Shown here: positions 6,893 to 14,580 of the stretch, piece by piece
Numbering within the stretch: the first letter of the stretch is position 1
How the letters are laid out: each line of letters begins with the position of its first letter
DNA from: Gemmataceae bacterium
Lineage (GTDB): Bacteria > Planctomycetota > Planctomycetia > Gemmatales > Gemmataceae
NCBI GenBank assembly: GCA_022842245.1
Contig: JALHPZ010000044.1
Location: 1-40,875, forward strand
Reading direction: 5' to 3'
Length of the DNA: 40,875 nucleotides
The notes under the pieces: model-generated
The model's input: the letters and a program-made list of their open reading frames with translations, nothing else
The model's database searches: none
What the model was told of the DNA's origin: nothing
Position numbers and translations under genes: made by a program

Positions 6893-6997
6893 GGTGCCCG
6901 GGCCGGTGTGGCATCGGGTAGGTGATGCGGCGGCGGCGGTGGAAGCGATGCCGCGAGCCGTGTCCCGACAACCGGGTTCGATCCCCGGCGGGCACCA
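6893..6997 (+). tRNA. tRNA-like element, best read as degenerate tRNA-Ser(GGA)
   Basis: A perfect T arm CCGGG-TTCGATC-CCCGG (6972-6988) is followed by CGGGCACC, which pairs over 8 bp with GGTGCCCG at 6893-6900. Between them are a D-arm-like hairpin GCATC/GATGC with a GG-containing loop and TGGAA (6940-6944), which fits a Ser anticodon loop with GGA. The length (105 nt) exceeds a normal long-arm tRNA and the anticodon stem has a mismatch; no CCA is encoded. It may be a decayed phage tRNA or a tRNA mimic. Confidence 0.4.
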
Positions 6998-7009
6998 CTG
7001 GAGCGAACA

Positions 7010-7276
7010 ATGACCCGACGCGAGCGACTCCTGCAACTGATCCGCCAGCGGAACGAGGCACTGCTCGCCGTTCCGCTCGCCGCGGCGGCCGTGTTCCCGC
7101 CCGGCACCGACGTCTACGTGCTCACGCGGAAACAGGTGCTGCACGGCCAGGTCGTGCGGATCGGACCCGGCGGCGAAGTGATCGTGCGCACGGATCACGG
7201 CACGCGGGAGTGCCACCTGAGCGACGTGCTCGACTGGAACCCGAACGCCGGCGAGCTGCTCGCCGATCCGAACTGA
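7010..7276 (+). CDS. Hypothetical protein, SH3/KOW-like beta domain (88 aa)
   Basis: A basic helix (TRRERLLQLIRQRNEALLAV) precedes a beta-rich part FPPGTDVYVLTRKQVLHGQVVRIGPGGEVIVRTDHGTRECHLSDV that resembles a small barrel with a V-x-I-G-P-G-G turn. Start ATG 7010 has GGAG (7000-7003). No family recognised; it belongs to the operon leading to the replication gene. Confidence 0.65.
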   Translation: MTRRERLLQLIRQRNEALLAVPLAAAAVFPPGTDVYVLTRKQVLHGQVVRIGPGGEVIVRTDHGTRECHLSDVLDWNPNAGELLADPN

Positions 7277-7286
7277 GGACGCCGAC

Positions 7287-7895
7287 GTGATCGCGATTGC
7301 CTCACCGATATATGCCGACAGCATCCGGGCCACACCGGAGGAGTCGCGGCGGATGGACGCCGAGCGAGCGGCAACACTCGAACGATTGCATACGGCGAAC
7401 CGGATTCTCTCGCAGATCCCCAAGCCTCTGCTGGTTACACAACCGGCGCCACCAGCGACGCCCAGCAAGAGGACCGGCAGCGAACCACGCGGCCACGAGA
7501 TGGGGCTGCTGCTGGGAGACGAGACGATCGCGGACCTTCGCCGCAGCCTGCCGTCTCTCCGATGGCCCAGAAAGCGATTGACCGAACTGCTCATCGAATT
7601 GGCGGTCGCAAGTCGAAAGGCACATGTAAGCCCTACGACTGAAAACTGTTCGGCGAGGAGCGAGGCCGTCGCGGCTCATGACTCTGAGTGCGACTACATC
7701 GGGCAAATCTGGGTCACGACTCTGGCTCATGCTATCGCGACGTGTCCTCGGACTGTTGCCGAAATGCTGACCCCGCTCCTCGATGAGTGGATCCAGAAGG
7801 AATTGGAAAAATCTTTGCGGCCAGTCTGGAGGCACATCACCGAACGGCTCGAAGTGCTCGAAAAAATCGTGGCGAAGCTGGAGGCCGCACGCTGA
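7287..7895 (+). CDS. Hypothetical protein with C-terminal coiled coil (202 aa)
   Basis: GTG 7287 lies 10 nt after the upstream stop. Composition is less GC-biased than its neighbours. The C-terminal 40 residues (LEKSLRPVWRHITERLEVLEKIVAKLEAA) form a coiled coil; the centre is helical (SLRWPRKRLTELLIELAVASRK). It overlaps the DUF3987 gene by TGATG, so it may be its partner, for example a loader or regulator, but nothing in the sequence proves this. Confidence 0.65.
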   Translation: MIAIASPIYADSIRATPEESRRMDAERAATLERLHTANRILSQIPKPLLVTQPAPPATPSKRTGSEPRGHEMGLLLGDETIADLRRSLPSLRWPRKRLTELLIELAVASRKAHVSPTTENCSARSEAVAAHDSECDYIGQIWVTTLAHAIATCPRTVAEMLTPLLDEWIQKELEKSLRPVWRHITERLEVLEKIVAKLEAAR

Positions 7896-9382
7896 TGACA
7901 ATCTCGCCACGCGAATTTCTCAAGCAGCGAGCCGAAGCCATTAAAGCCGCTGAGGCCAACGGCACCGCCGCACCCGTGGCCGTCGCCGACCCGTGGCCCG
8001 ATCCGATCCCGCTCTCCGCCGCCCTGACGCCGCCGCCTGCGTTCCCGCTCGACGTGTTCCCGGAGCGGATCGCCACGTTCGTGCAACAGGTCGCGAAGGG
8101 GGTCAATGCACCCGTCGACTACCCGGCCGCGTTCGCGCTCGGCGTCGCCGCCGGGGCCATCGGGGCCACGCGACGGATCGAGATCACGCCGAGCTGGTAC
8201 GAGCGGGCCTGCCTCTACCTCTGCGTCGTCGCACCGAAGTCCAGCGGCAAGACGCCGACGTTCCTCGCGGTCACGAACCCGCTCCGCAAGGTCCAGGCGA
8301 AGCTCTTGAAAGAGCACGAGAACGACAAGGACAAGCCGGTCGTCTACACGACCGACACCACGATCGAGGCGATCGCCCCGCGACTGCTCACCCGTGCCCG
8401 GGGCTTGATCGTCACGTCCGACGAGCTGGCCGGCTGGATCGGCGGGTTCGGGCAGTACAAGGGCGGCAAGGGCAACGACCGGCAGTTCTGGCTCTCCGTC
8501 TGGTCCGGCGGCGACGTGTCCGTGCTCCGCCGCAACCCCGACGCCCCGCACATCTACGTCCCGCACCCCTGCGTCTCCGTCGTCGGCGGCGTCCAGCCGT
8601 CCGTGCTCGCCGAACTCGCCGCCAGCCGCGACGACGGCCTGCTCGAGCGGCTCCTGCTCTGTGCACCCGTGCCGCGGCACGCGACGGAACTGTCCCGCGA
8701 CGGCTACCCGCTCGCGAAGGAATGGGAGACCACGATCGAGACGCTCGTGCGGGAGGAGATGCCGCAAGGCGACTACGGTCCGCGCGCGACGCGCATTCCG
8801 CTCTCCGAGGAGGCGTACGAAGTCTTCGCCGACTGGTATCGCGTGCCGGCGTCGGATGAACGCATGGCCGGTGCGATGAGCAAGCTCAAAGGCTACGCGG
8901 CCCGGCTGTCGCTCGTCCTGCACACGCTGATCCACTGCCCCGATCGCGGCAACTACGCCCCGCGCGAGGTCCACGCCGAGACGATGGAGTCCGGCGTCCG
9001 GCTCGCGAAATACTTCCTCGCCCACGCCGAGCACGTGTACGGCACGCACCGGCAAAGCCCGGCGATCGCCGACGCCGAGAAGGTGCTCGCGTGGATCATG
9101 CGGAGCCTGCCGAAACTCCGCGAGCGGGCGAAGGATCGCGGCCTGGCCGGCGACGAGGTCGCATTCGAGCGGCGGGACGTGCTCGCATCGCTGATCCGCC
9201 AGTTCCCTACCGCGAAGAGCCTTGCCGATCCGCTCAAGCTGCTCGTGGACCACGGCCATATTCGCTGGCTGACGGGCGACAACGCCGAGCGGTGGACCTT
9301 CCGCGTCAACCCGAAAGTTGCTGGCGGTGCTGGCGCTGTGCTGGCGGGAGCGCCAGCAGATTTAACCGTTGAAACGAAATGA
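7895..9382 (+). CDS. DUF3987 replication protein (primase-helicase-like, 495 aa)
   Basis: Residues about 55-440 match the DUF3987 plan: a conserved YPAAFALGVAAGAIGATRRIEI lead-in, a P-loop-like A113-P-K-S-S-G-K-T120 after WYERACLYLCVV, a downstream TTDTTIEAIAPRL, RGLIVTSDELAGWIGGFGQYKGGKGNDRQFWLSVWSGG, and PCVSVVGGVQPSVL. Such proteins are RecA/helicase-like ATPases that replace or accompany primase-helicases in phages and plasmids. The C-terminal domain is a winged helix (DVLASLIRQFPTAKSLADPLKLLVDHGHIRWL). Its last codons run into an iteron-like repeat cluster, a plausible origin. Confidence 0.8.
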   Translation: MTISPREFLKQRAEAIKAAEANGTAAPVAVADPWPDPIPLSAALTPPPAFPLDVFPERIATFVQQVAKGVNAPVDYPAAFALGVAAGAIGATRRIEITPSWYERACLYLCVVAPKSSGKTPTFLAVTNPLRKVQAKLLKEHENDKDKPVVYTTDTTIEAIAPRLLTRARGLIVTSDELAGWIGGFGQYKGGKGNDRQFWLSVWSGGDVSVLRRNPDAPHIYVPHPCVSVVGGVQPSVLAELAASRDDGLLERLLLCAPVPRHATELSRDGYPLAKEWETTIETLVREEMPQGDYGPRATRIPLSEEAYEVFADWYRVPASDERMAGAMSKLKGYAARLSLVLHTLIHCPDRGNYAPREVHAETMESGVRLAKYFLAHAEHVYGTHRQSPAIADAEKVLAWIMRSLPKLRERAKDRGLAGDEVAFERRDVLASLIRQFPTAKSLADPLKLLVDHGHIRWLTGDNAERWTFRVNPKVAGGAGAVLAGAPADLTVETK

Positions 9383-9556
9383 CTTACGGCAGGATTGGGC
9401 GGTTTGCTGGCGCTTTGACGAGACTCTCCAAAAACTGGCCGATGGCAAAAGAAACCGACCAGCGCCAGCACGCCAGCAAAACGCCAGCGACGACGCGAAA
9501 ACGCTTGCAAAACCAGTGAAAAACTCTGCTGGCGCTAGCGCCAGCAACGCGCCAGC
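9320..9556. repeat. Iteron-like GCTGGCG/CGCCAGC cluster, candidate replication origin
   Basis: Eleven exact 7-mers in 237 bp: GCTGGCG at 9320, 9329, 9340, 9406, 9528 and its complement at 9351, 9463, 9471, 9482, 9539, 9550. Two pairs form perfect 7-bp hairpins with 4-nt loops (9340-9357 and 9528-9545). The cluster straddles the end of the DUF3987 gene, as origins often lie in or beside initiator genes (lambda O being the classic case). Confidence 0.6.
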
Positions 9557-9623
9557 AACGCCAACAAGAATCCGCCCCGGTGCGAACGCCTGCACCAGCC
9601 CGACGGAGGGTGCCGCAACGTGA
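9369..9623 (+). CDS. Possible low-complexity ORF across the repeat cluster (84 aa)
   Basis: A TTG frame overlaps the end of DUF3987 and stops with a GTGA overlap to the next gene, which favours translation. The first 30 residues (LRQDWAVCWRFDETLQKLADG) look protein-like; the rest is Ala/Pro/Asn-rich and encoded by CGCCAGC repeats plus a dispersed palindrome. No ATG is present. It could be a real linker-rich peptide, a frameshift extension of DUF3987, or non-coding origin DNA. Confidence 0.35.
   Translation: MKRNDLRQDWAVCWRFDETLQKLADGKRNRPAPARQQNASDDAKTLAKPVKNSAGASASNAPATPTRIRPGANACTSPTEGAAT
9580..9595. repeat. Dispersed palindrome, copy 4
   Basis: GTGCGAACGCCTGCAC, 26 nt before the stop of the ORF that crosses the iteron cluster. 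Confidence 0.85.
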
Positions 9624-9853
9624 TCGACACCCCCGAAAATCGCAAGCGGGTCGCGAAGGAACTCCGTCGCGGGGATCACTCCGTGCTCTGGCTCAACGGC
9701 TGGACCGACGAGCAGGTCGAGGATCTGCGGGCCGACATGGAGCGACAGGTGCGGCGGAAGGTCACGGCCGAGCGGATGGCGAAGGCCCCGATGTACGTGA
9801 CGCTCATCGCGAAGCCGAAGGTCGAGGTCAAGGAGCCGACGCTGTGGGAATGA
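9620..9853 (+). CDS. Hypothetical protein (77 aa)
   Basis: GTG 9620 (IDTPENRKRVAKELRRGDHSVLWLNGWTDEQVEDLRADMERQVRRKVTAERM). Helical, basic, with a conserved-looking LWLNGWTDEQV segment. It overlaps its neighbours by GTGA and ATGA, so it is clearly in the operon. Placed just before RusA; it may assist recombination, but this is only by position. Confidence 0.65.
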   Translation: MIDTPENRKRVAKELRRGDHSVLWLNGWTDEQVEDLRADMERQVRRKVTAERMAKAPMYVTLIAKPKVEVKEPTLWE

Positions 9854-10314
9854 AGCTGCCGCCGGAACTGGAGCGTCGGGTGCTGGAACTGGCCGGCGAG
9901 CTGCCGGTGCGTGCGTCTGCACCCGTGGCGAGCCGGTCGAAGCGGTCGGCGGTGCAACCCGGCCCGGCCCGCGTGCGGCTCATCGTGTGGATTCCCGGTC
10001 TCGTCGTGCGGAGCGAAGCGAACATCGGCGGCGAGCTGCGGGGCAAGATCGCCCGGAAGGTCGCGATCAAGTCGGCGGTCGAGTCCGCACTGTCGACGAC
10101 GCTGCCGCCGTTCGCCGTGGCTCCGGTCCGCGTGGTGCTCACGCGGGTCGGCACGCGGCGGATGGACGACGACAACCTCGCGAATGCGTTCAAGCCGGTC
10201 CGCGACGTGATCGCGAAATGGCTTGGCGTGGACGACGGGAACCGGGCTGCGGTCCGGTGGGTTTATCGCCAGCGTCCCGGCTACGTGGCCGGGGTCCGCG
10301 TGGCGGTGGGGTAG
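9850..10314 (+). CDS. rusA: RusA-like Holliday-junction resolvase (154 aa)
   Basis: The C-terminal two thirds match RusA: a V-R-L-I-V-W-I-P opening strand, RVVLTRVGTRRMDDDNLANAFKPVRDVIAKWLGVDDGNRAAV with the D-D-D-N-L catalytic cluster and the downstream D-D (RusA uses Asp residues in these places to bind Mg). It would resolve branched DNA before packaging. ATG 9850 overlaps the previous stop (ATGA). A 25-residue basic linker (RASAPVASRSKRSAVQPG) is partly encoded by a dispersed palindrome at codons 20-25. Confidence 0.85.
   Translation: MKLPPELERRVLELAGELPVRASAPVASRSKRSAVQPGPARVRLIVWIPGLVVRSEANIGGELRGKIARKVAIKSAVESALSTTLPPFAVAPVRVVLTRVGTRRMDDDNLANAFKPVRDVIAKWLGVDDGNRAAVRWVYRQRPGYVAGVRVAVG
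9907..9922. repeat. Dispersed palindrome, copy 5
   Basis: GTGCGTGCGTCTGCAC, in frame inside the RusA N-terminal linker (codes V-R-A-S-A). Confidence 0.85.
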
Positions 10315-10330
10315 CAGTGGAGGGAATGCG

Positions 10331-11167
10331 ATGAAGTCGACGATCCGAAGAGACCAGTTGCCGCCGAGGCCCGAATGGGAGTTGATCACGCCGGAGATCG
10401 CGGCCGAACTGTTGAAGGTGCCTGTCTCCAATCGGCGCTTTCTGCGGTCCCGTGCGGACTATTACATCAAGCAGATTCAGGATGGGACGTGGCGACTAAG
10501 TCACCACGGAATTTGCATCGGCAGGTCTGGTGGCGTGGTTGATGGCCAGCATCGTTTGCGGGCCATGGTGGAAACAAAGACATCGTTCTGGCTGCTGGTC
10601 GCCCGGTGGCCTAGTGTCAGTTGTGCATTGGAACTTGGCGCAGATCAGGGGGCCAAGCGTACCAATGCCGACCTGTTGGAAATTTCAAAAGATCACGCAG
10701 CCCTCGCGGCTGCGATTGGAAGATTTGCGGTCGATCACTCCGGACGAGTGCCGTCACCTGACGACGTTGGCCGCGTGTATTTTTCCCACTTCAAACAGGA
10801 AATCGACCTCCTGTACCAAGTTTGCAATACGAAACGGCGGGGGTCTTCTTCGGCGGCGGTTGGGGTCGGTGCTGTGGTCAACATGAAGAAGCACCCAGAA
10901 CACATCGCCGAAATCGCCGAACAGTACCGGAAGCTGGTTTTGATGGAGGAGGGCCGCTGGCCTTCTGTCGTCAGTCTGGCCAGATCATGCGCCGACGAAG
11001 GCGGGGCCAACAGGTATCCGCTTATTGCGAAGTCTTACCTCGCATTCGATCCTGACCGTCGGCACGTGGAAAAAATTATCGTTCGAGACCAGGGCCGGCT
11101 GCTGGCAGAGATTCGCGAGTTCCTCTCCGACGTACTCGGCCTCACGCAAGGGCAGTCGCAATCATGA
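10331..11167 (+). CDS. ParB/sulfiredoxin-fold phage protein (278 aa)
   Basis: The N-terminal half has ITPEIAAELLK...NRRFLRSRADYYIKQIQDGTWRLSHHGICI and V-D71-G-Q-H-R-L-R-A-M (residues 70-79), a form of the ParB/Srx nucleotide-binding motif (D/E-G-x-H-R) found in stand-alone phage proteins. The remainder is helical and resembles the accessory part of those proteins. GC content and codon use are clearly lower than in flanking genes, suggesting separate transfer. Binding or hydrolysis of CTP/ATP is likely by family; its role in the phage is unknown. It overlaps the next gene (ATGA). Confidence 0.7.
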   Translation: MKSTIRRDQLPPRPEWELITPEIAAELLKVPVSNRRFLRSRADYYIKQIQDGTWRLSHHGICIGRSGGVVDGQHRLRAMVETKTSFWLLVARWPSVSCALELGADQGAKRTNADLLEISKDHAALAAAIGRFAVDHSGRVPSPDDVGRVYFSHFKQEIDLLYQVCNTKRRGSSSAAVGVGAVVNMKKHPEHIAEIAEQYRKLVLMEEGRWPSVVSLARSCADEGGANRYPLIAKSYLAFDPDRRHVEKIIVRDQGRLLAEIREFLSDVLGLTQGQSQS

Positions 11168-11439
11168 CCCGCTCGCCGCGATCCCGCGAAGCCCGTCGCC
11201 TCAACGACGCCCGCGCCCTCGCTCGCGGCTTCGGCCTCTCGCTCGTCGTGCATCGCTACGGCCAGCGGCCCGGCGATGCCGACGTGTGGACCTTGCACGC
11301 GGACGGCGTCGAGGTCGGCCACTGGGTGCCCGCGACGCGGCACTACCGCGTGCGGGACTACTACGGCGGGCCGATGCCCTTCGCCCGCGTCTGCGCCTGC
11401 CTCGCAACGATCAACCTCACCAACAGGAAGACCGCATGA
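11164..11439 (+). CDS. Hypothetical protein (91 aa)
   Basis: Basic helix (EARRLNDARALARGFGLSL) followed by a beta part VWTLHADGVEVGHWVPATRHYRVRDYYGGPM. No family recognised. Coupled by ATGA to both the ParB-fold gene and the large ParB gene. Confidence 0.65.
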   Translation: MTRSPRSREARRLNDARALARGFGLSLVVHRYGQRPGDADVWTLHADGVEVGHWVPATRHYRVRDYYGGPMPFARVCACLATINLTNRKTA

Positions 11440-13664
11440 CCCCGACGATCCTCGCCACGATCGCACTCGACGACCTCCGGCCGTCGCCGACGAACCCCCG
11501 GAAGACCTTCGAGCGGCTCGACGAACTCGCGGACAGCATCCGCACGCACGGGATCCTCCAGGACATCCTTGTGCGGCCGATCGGCACGGACGCAACGCCG
11601 GCCCGGTACGACGCGAAGGCGAAGGCGTGGGAGTGCGATCACTTCGAGATCGTGGCCGGCGAGCGGCGGTTCCGTGCGGCCAGACTCGCGGGACTCACGG
11701 AACTGTCGGCGAAGGTCCGCGTGATGCCCGACGCCGAAGTGCTCGCCCTGCAGCTCATCGAGAACGACCAGCGGGAGGACGTGCGGCCCTCCGAACAGGC
11801 GGCGGCGTACAAGCGGCTCGTCGACGCCGTCGGCCTGGCCGAGGCGGCACGGCAGATTGGGAAGCCGGAGGCGACGGTGCGCGGCACCGCGCTGCTCGCA
11901 CGGGCACCGGCCCCGCTCGCCGCCGCGGTGGACGCGGGCCTCGTCGGGCGGAGCGTCGCGGAGCTGGTGTGCCGCGTGCCGGGGGAGCGGTCGCGGGCGA
12001 AGGCTGCCTACTGCGTGATGATCGGGGAAATGACGCCGCCGAGCGATGATGAATGGGACGCGATAGACGACGTGCGTCCGAACATAGAACGCGGCAACGG
12101 CGTCCTCACCCACCGCGAGACGAAGGAACTGATTAGCCGCCACTTCACCCGCGAGCTGAAGACCGCGCCGTTCTCGCGGAAGACGCTGTACGTCCTGCCC
12201 GATCCCGACGGCGAGAAGGGGCAGACCCGCATCGGGCACGACTGCGACGGGTGCCCGAAGCGAGCCGGCAACGACCCGACGGCGAAGGCTGAGAACGTGC
12301 GGGGCGACATCTGCCTTGACCCGGAGTGCTACGGCGAGAAGGCGGAGGCCCACCGGCGGCAGGAGATCGAGAAGTTCGCGAAGAAGATCCACGGCGACCC
12401 GAAGGCCAATGTTTGCGTCATTGACACCGTCGTCGGCGCACTGGCCCCCGGCGGCTACTGCCTGCTGAGTGAACTGGTGACGGCGAGCGAACTGGGGATG
12501 AACGACAGGTTCAAGCCGAAGCAGCAAGGCCAGACCGTCGGCGAACTGCTCGACGGCGTGGCCCCCGTCGGCCCCAGCGTGCCGAAGATCCTCGCGTTCG
12601 ACGCGAAGGGCAAGCCCTGCCCGCTCGTCCGAACGGCCGACTTGCGGAAGCGGTTGATCGCCGCCGGCCTGATGCCGAAACCGGAGAAGCCGAAGCCCGC
12701 CCCCTGCCCCGCCGTGACCGCGAACGGCAAGCCCGCTACGACGTCGTCGGCGGACGGGCCGTACCTGCTCTACCGCGTGCGGCTGAACCCGGACGTGATG
12801 CCGGCGGTCGAATTCGACGCGGTCGACGGCACGACGCCGGACGAGCTGCGGGAGCAGGCGGCGAGCGCGTTCATGGACTGGTTCGACGGCATCGGCTGGG
12901 CCGACGCGAAACGCATCCCCCAGCCGTTCGTCGACTACGAACGGGTGCCGGAATCCGAGGCCGCGCCCGCCCCGGCGCAGACGCCCGCACCTGACGCCAA
13001 GCCGTTCACCTACGACGACGCCATTCGGAAGATCCTGCACGGCCAGGTCGGGTCGGCAGAGCGGTGGGCGAAACTGATCGAAGAGGGGGCAACCGACGCC
13101 GAGATCAAGGCCGTGCTCGCCGACGTGTGGGGCGGCGGGGGCGGCGGCTGTGGACCGGCATCCGAAAGCCGTCCACGGTACGACTACCGCTACAAGGGCG
13201 GATCGTCGCCGTCGTTGGAATGCACCGTCGGGGACGACGACCAGCCGTTGAAACTCAAGGGCGTTCCGCTCATCGACCGCGTCCGGTCCGTACTCAACAT
13301 CCCGCATCCCGACGACGTGCAGACACCCGCACCCGGCCCCGTCGTCTGCTCGCCGGGCGAAGCGAAACTCGCCGACATCCCCGGCATCACGAAGGACGAC
13401 GCCGCGTGCCTGCACGCCGTCGGCATCACGACGCTCGCCGGGCTGGATCAGAAGCTGGACGCGCTGCGGGCCGAACGCGGCCGGCAGAACGCGACGGTCT
13501 ACGACGTGCTGCGGCAGTACGGCGGGGCGTTCACGCCCGGCGACGCGGTGCGGATCGGGGACGCGATCATGGACCACCTGAACGTCGGCGCGGCCGTGAG
13601 TGCGGCCGTGGACGCGGTGGAATCGAAGGCGGCCAAGGGGAAGCGGAAGGGGGTGCGGGGGTGA
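11436..13664 (+). CDS. Large ParB-like protein with Cys4 module and HhH C-terminus (742 aa)
   Basis: Residues 1-125: ParB/RepB N-terminal domain (LRPSPTNPRKTFERLDELADSIRTHGILQDILVRP, G-E-R-R-F-R-A-A, I-E-N-D-Q-R-E-D-V-R-P-S-E-Q). Residues 130-180: HTH spacer. C270-x2-C273 and C293-x4-C298 suggest a zinc site. Residues about 645-680 (DIPGITKDDAACLHAVGITTLAGL) look like a helix-hairpin-helix DNA-binding motif. The centre is full of Pro/Ala linkers, two of them at palindromic repeats. Much larger than chromosomal ParB (about 300 aa); resembles ParB-like proteins of mobile elements. No ParA is visible, so a role in DNA handling or gene regulation is as likely as segregation. Confidence 0.8.
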   Translation: MTPTILATIALDDLRPSPTNPRKTFERLDELADSIRTHGILQDILVRPIGTDATPARYDAKAKAWECDHFEIVAGERRFRAARLAGLTELSAKVRVMPDAEVLALQLIENDQREDVRPSEQAAAYKRLVDAVGLAEAARQIGKPEATVRGTALLARAPAPLAAAVDAGLVGRSVAELVCRVPGERSRAKAAYCVMIGEMTPPSDDEWDAIDDVRPNIERGNGVLTHRETKELISRHFTRELKTAPFSRKTLYVLPDPDGEKGQTRIGHDCDGCPKRAGNDPTAKAENVRGDICLDPECYGEKAEAHRRQEIEKFAKKIHGDPKANVCVIDTVVGALAPGGYCLLSELVTASELGMNDRFKPKQQGQTVGELLDGVAPVGPSVPKILAFDAKGKPCPLVRTADLRKRLIAAGLMPKPEKPKPAPCPAVTANGKPATTSSADGPYLLYRVRLNPDVMPAVEFDAVDGTTPDELREQAASAFMDWFDGIGWADAKRIPQPFVDYERVPESEAAPAPAQTPAPDAKPFTYDDAIRKILHGQVGSAERWAKLIEEGATDAEIKAVLADVWGGGGGGCGPASESRPRYDYRYKGGSSPSLECTVGDDDQPLKLKGVPLIDRVRSVLNIPHPDDVQTPAPGPVVCSPGEAKLADIPGITKDDAACLHAVGITTLAGLDQKLDALRAERGRQNATVYDVLRQYGGAFTPGDAVRIGDAIMDHLNVGAAVSAAVDAVESKAAKGKRKGVRG
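12975..12990. repeat. Dispersed palindrome, imperfect copy
   Basis: GCGCAGACGCCCGCAC: one mismatch (GCGC for GTGC). Encodes A-Q-T-P-A in a Pro/Ala linker of the ParB protein. Confidence 0.6.
13317..13332. repeat. Dispersed palindrome, copy 6
   Basis: GTGCAGACACCCGCAC; the central CG is CA here. Encodes V-Q-T-P-A in a ParB linker. Confidence 0.8.
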
Positions 13665-13903
13665 AAGTGAAAGCCAAGAAGCGGCGGTGGGCGGTGATGG
13701 TTCCAAGCAAGGCGCAGTACGTCGGAACGAACGGCCGCATCCACTGGACCAGCAACGTCAACGAAGCCAAGCAACTGGCAAAAGCGGTCGATGGTGTCGC
13801 CGTCGATGCCGACTGGCTCTCAACAAATTGGAACGAGTGGCGGAAGACCGGGGTCATCCCGCCGGAAGCGACGCCGGAGAAGACTGTGCGGAAGGCGAAG
13901 TAA
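13661..13903 (+). CDS. Hypothetical basic protein (80 aa)
   Basis: GTG 13661 overlaps the ParB stop. VKVKAKKRRWAVMVPSKAQYVGTNGRIHWTSNVNEAKQLAKAVDGVAVDADWLSTNWNEWRKTGVIPPE: a basic start, then a compact alpha/beta pattern with Trp residues. Family not recognised. Confidence 0.65.
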   Translation: MKVKAKKRRWAVMVPSKAQYVGTNGRIHWTSNVNEAKQLAKAVDGVAVDADWLSTNWNEWRKTGVIPPEATPEKTVRKAK

Positions 13904-13957
13904 CCCCCGCCACTCCGGCGGGCCGGCACCGGGGGCGGGGTGCGACATGAAGGGAAC
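13901..13957. repeat. Direct repeat with hairpin, left copy
   Basis: Begins at a TAA stop with CCCGCC-ACTCC-GGCGGG then CCGGCACCGGG. A close copy lies at 14578-14634, also beginning at a TAA stop. Together they bracket two genes. Confidence 0.7.
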
Positions 13958-13965
13958 GTGAGGAG

Positions 13966-14166
13966 ATGGACTGGATACCTTGCTTGCGGGAACTGCCGCC
14001 GACCGATGTCGTCGTGGAGACGAAGATCGACGATGAGAACGGCGTTCGGAACGTGCAAACGCTGCGGCGATACCAGCGCGATACGAATACGCGGTCGCTG
14101 TGGTTCTTCCCGAACATGAGCATGTACGTTTACTACGAACCGACCCACTGGCGAAAGGCGGGGTGA
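13966..14166 (+). CDS. DUF551-like protein (66 aa)
   Basis: MDWIPCLRELPPTDVVVETKIDDENG...SLWFFPNMSMYVYYEPTHWRKAG has the DUF551 plan: W-I-x-x-x-x-x-L-P-P near the start and a final T-H-W motif. Such small proteins are common in phage accessory regions; function unknown. AGGAG lies 6 nt upstream. It lies between two direct repeats. Confidence 0.7.
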   Translation: MDWIPCLRELPPTDVVVETKIDDENGVRNVQTLRRYQRDTNTRSLWFFPNMSMYVYYEPTHWRKAG

Positions 14167-14169
14167 GGG

Positions 14170-14580
14170 GTGAAGGCCTACATCGTATCATGCGGCGACG
14201 AAGACGGGCACGGCCAGAAACTCACGTTCGCGGAATCGTCTCGCAAGGCGGATCGTTATGCGAACGCGGAAGTCTGCGATTGCCCGTACATCGAACGACG
14301 TATCAGGCGTGCCCCGCAATTCGACAAATACGCGCCGGGGCCAGTCACCACGGAACAATATCTCGCCGAAGGCTGGTTTTTTCCGTGCGGCAAGTGCGAG
14401 AAGTTTTTGTACTCCGATGATTCGCCAATCGTAACCGATCGCGGTTTTGCCTTTTGTTCTCGCGAATGCCTCGAAAAGCACTTGGAAAATTACCGTGATT
14501 TTGGCCCGAACGCGCATCATTCGATCATCGACAGTGTCGCGTCAATGGAGCGATGGATCGCGGCACAGAAGTCTAACTAA
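14170..14580 (+). CDS. Zinc-binding hypothetical protein (136 aa)
   Basis: GTG 14170, just after the DUF551-like gene. C-G-K-C (FFPCGKCEKFLY) and C-S-R-E-C (FAFCSRECLEKHL) would form a treble-clef or ribbon zinc site. Its base composition is lower in GC than the neighbours and it is flanked with its partner by the repeats at 13901 and 14578, suggesting a transferred cassette. Function unknown. Confidence 0.65.
   Translation: MKAYIVSCGDEDGHGQKLTFAESSRKADRYANAEVCDCPYIERRIRRAPQFDKYAPGPVTTEQYLAEGWFFPCGKCEKFLYSDDSPIVTDRGFAFCSRECLEKHLENYRDFGPNAHHSIIDSVASMERWIAAQKSN

Noticed and set aside
6866..6925. 19-aa leader-like ORF before the tRNA-like element
   Set aside because: No RBS, and it runs into the tRNA-like structure; likely chance.
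6948..7013. 21-aa ORF with ATGA overlap to the gene at 7010
   Set aside because: Its sequence is the translation of the T arm and acceptor of the tRNA-like element; probably not a protein.
6671..7594. 307-aa minus-strand frame over the tRNA-like spacer
   Set aside because: Crosses two plus-strand genes and structured RNA; no RBS or motif.
7727..9259. Long minus-strand open frame opposite DUF3987
   Set aside because: Shadow of a strongly supported plus-strand gene; no recognisable domain.
9320..9556. Possible CRISPR array
   Set aside because: Repeats are 7 bp, unevenly spaced and in both orientations; no spacer structure and no cas genes.
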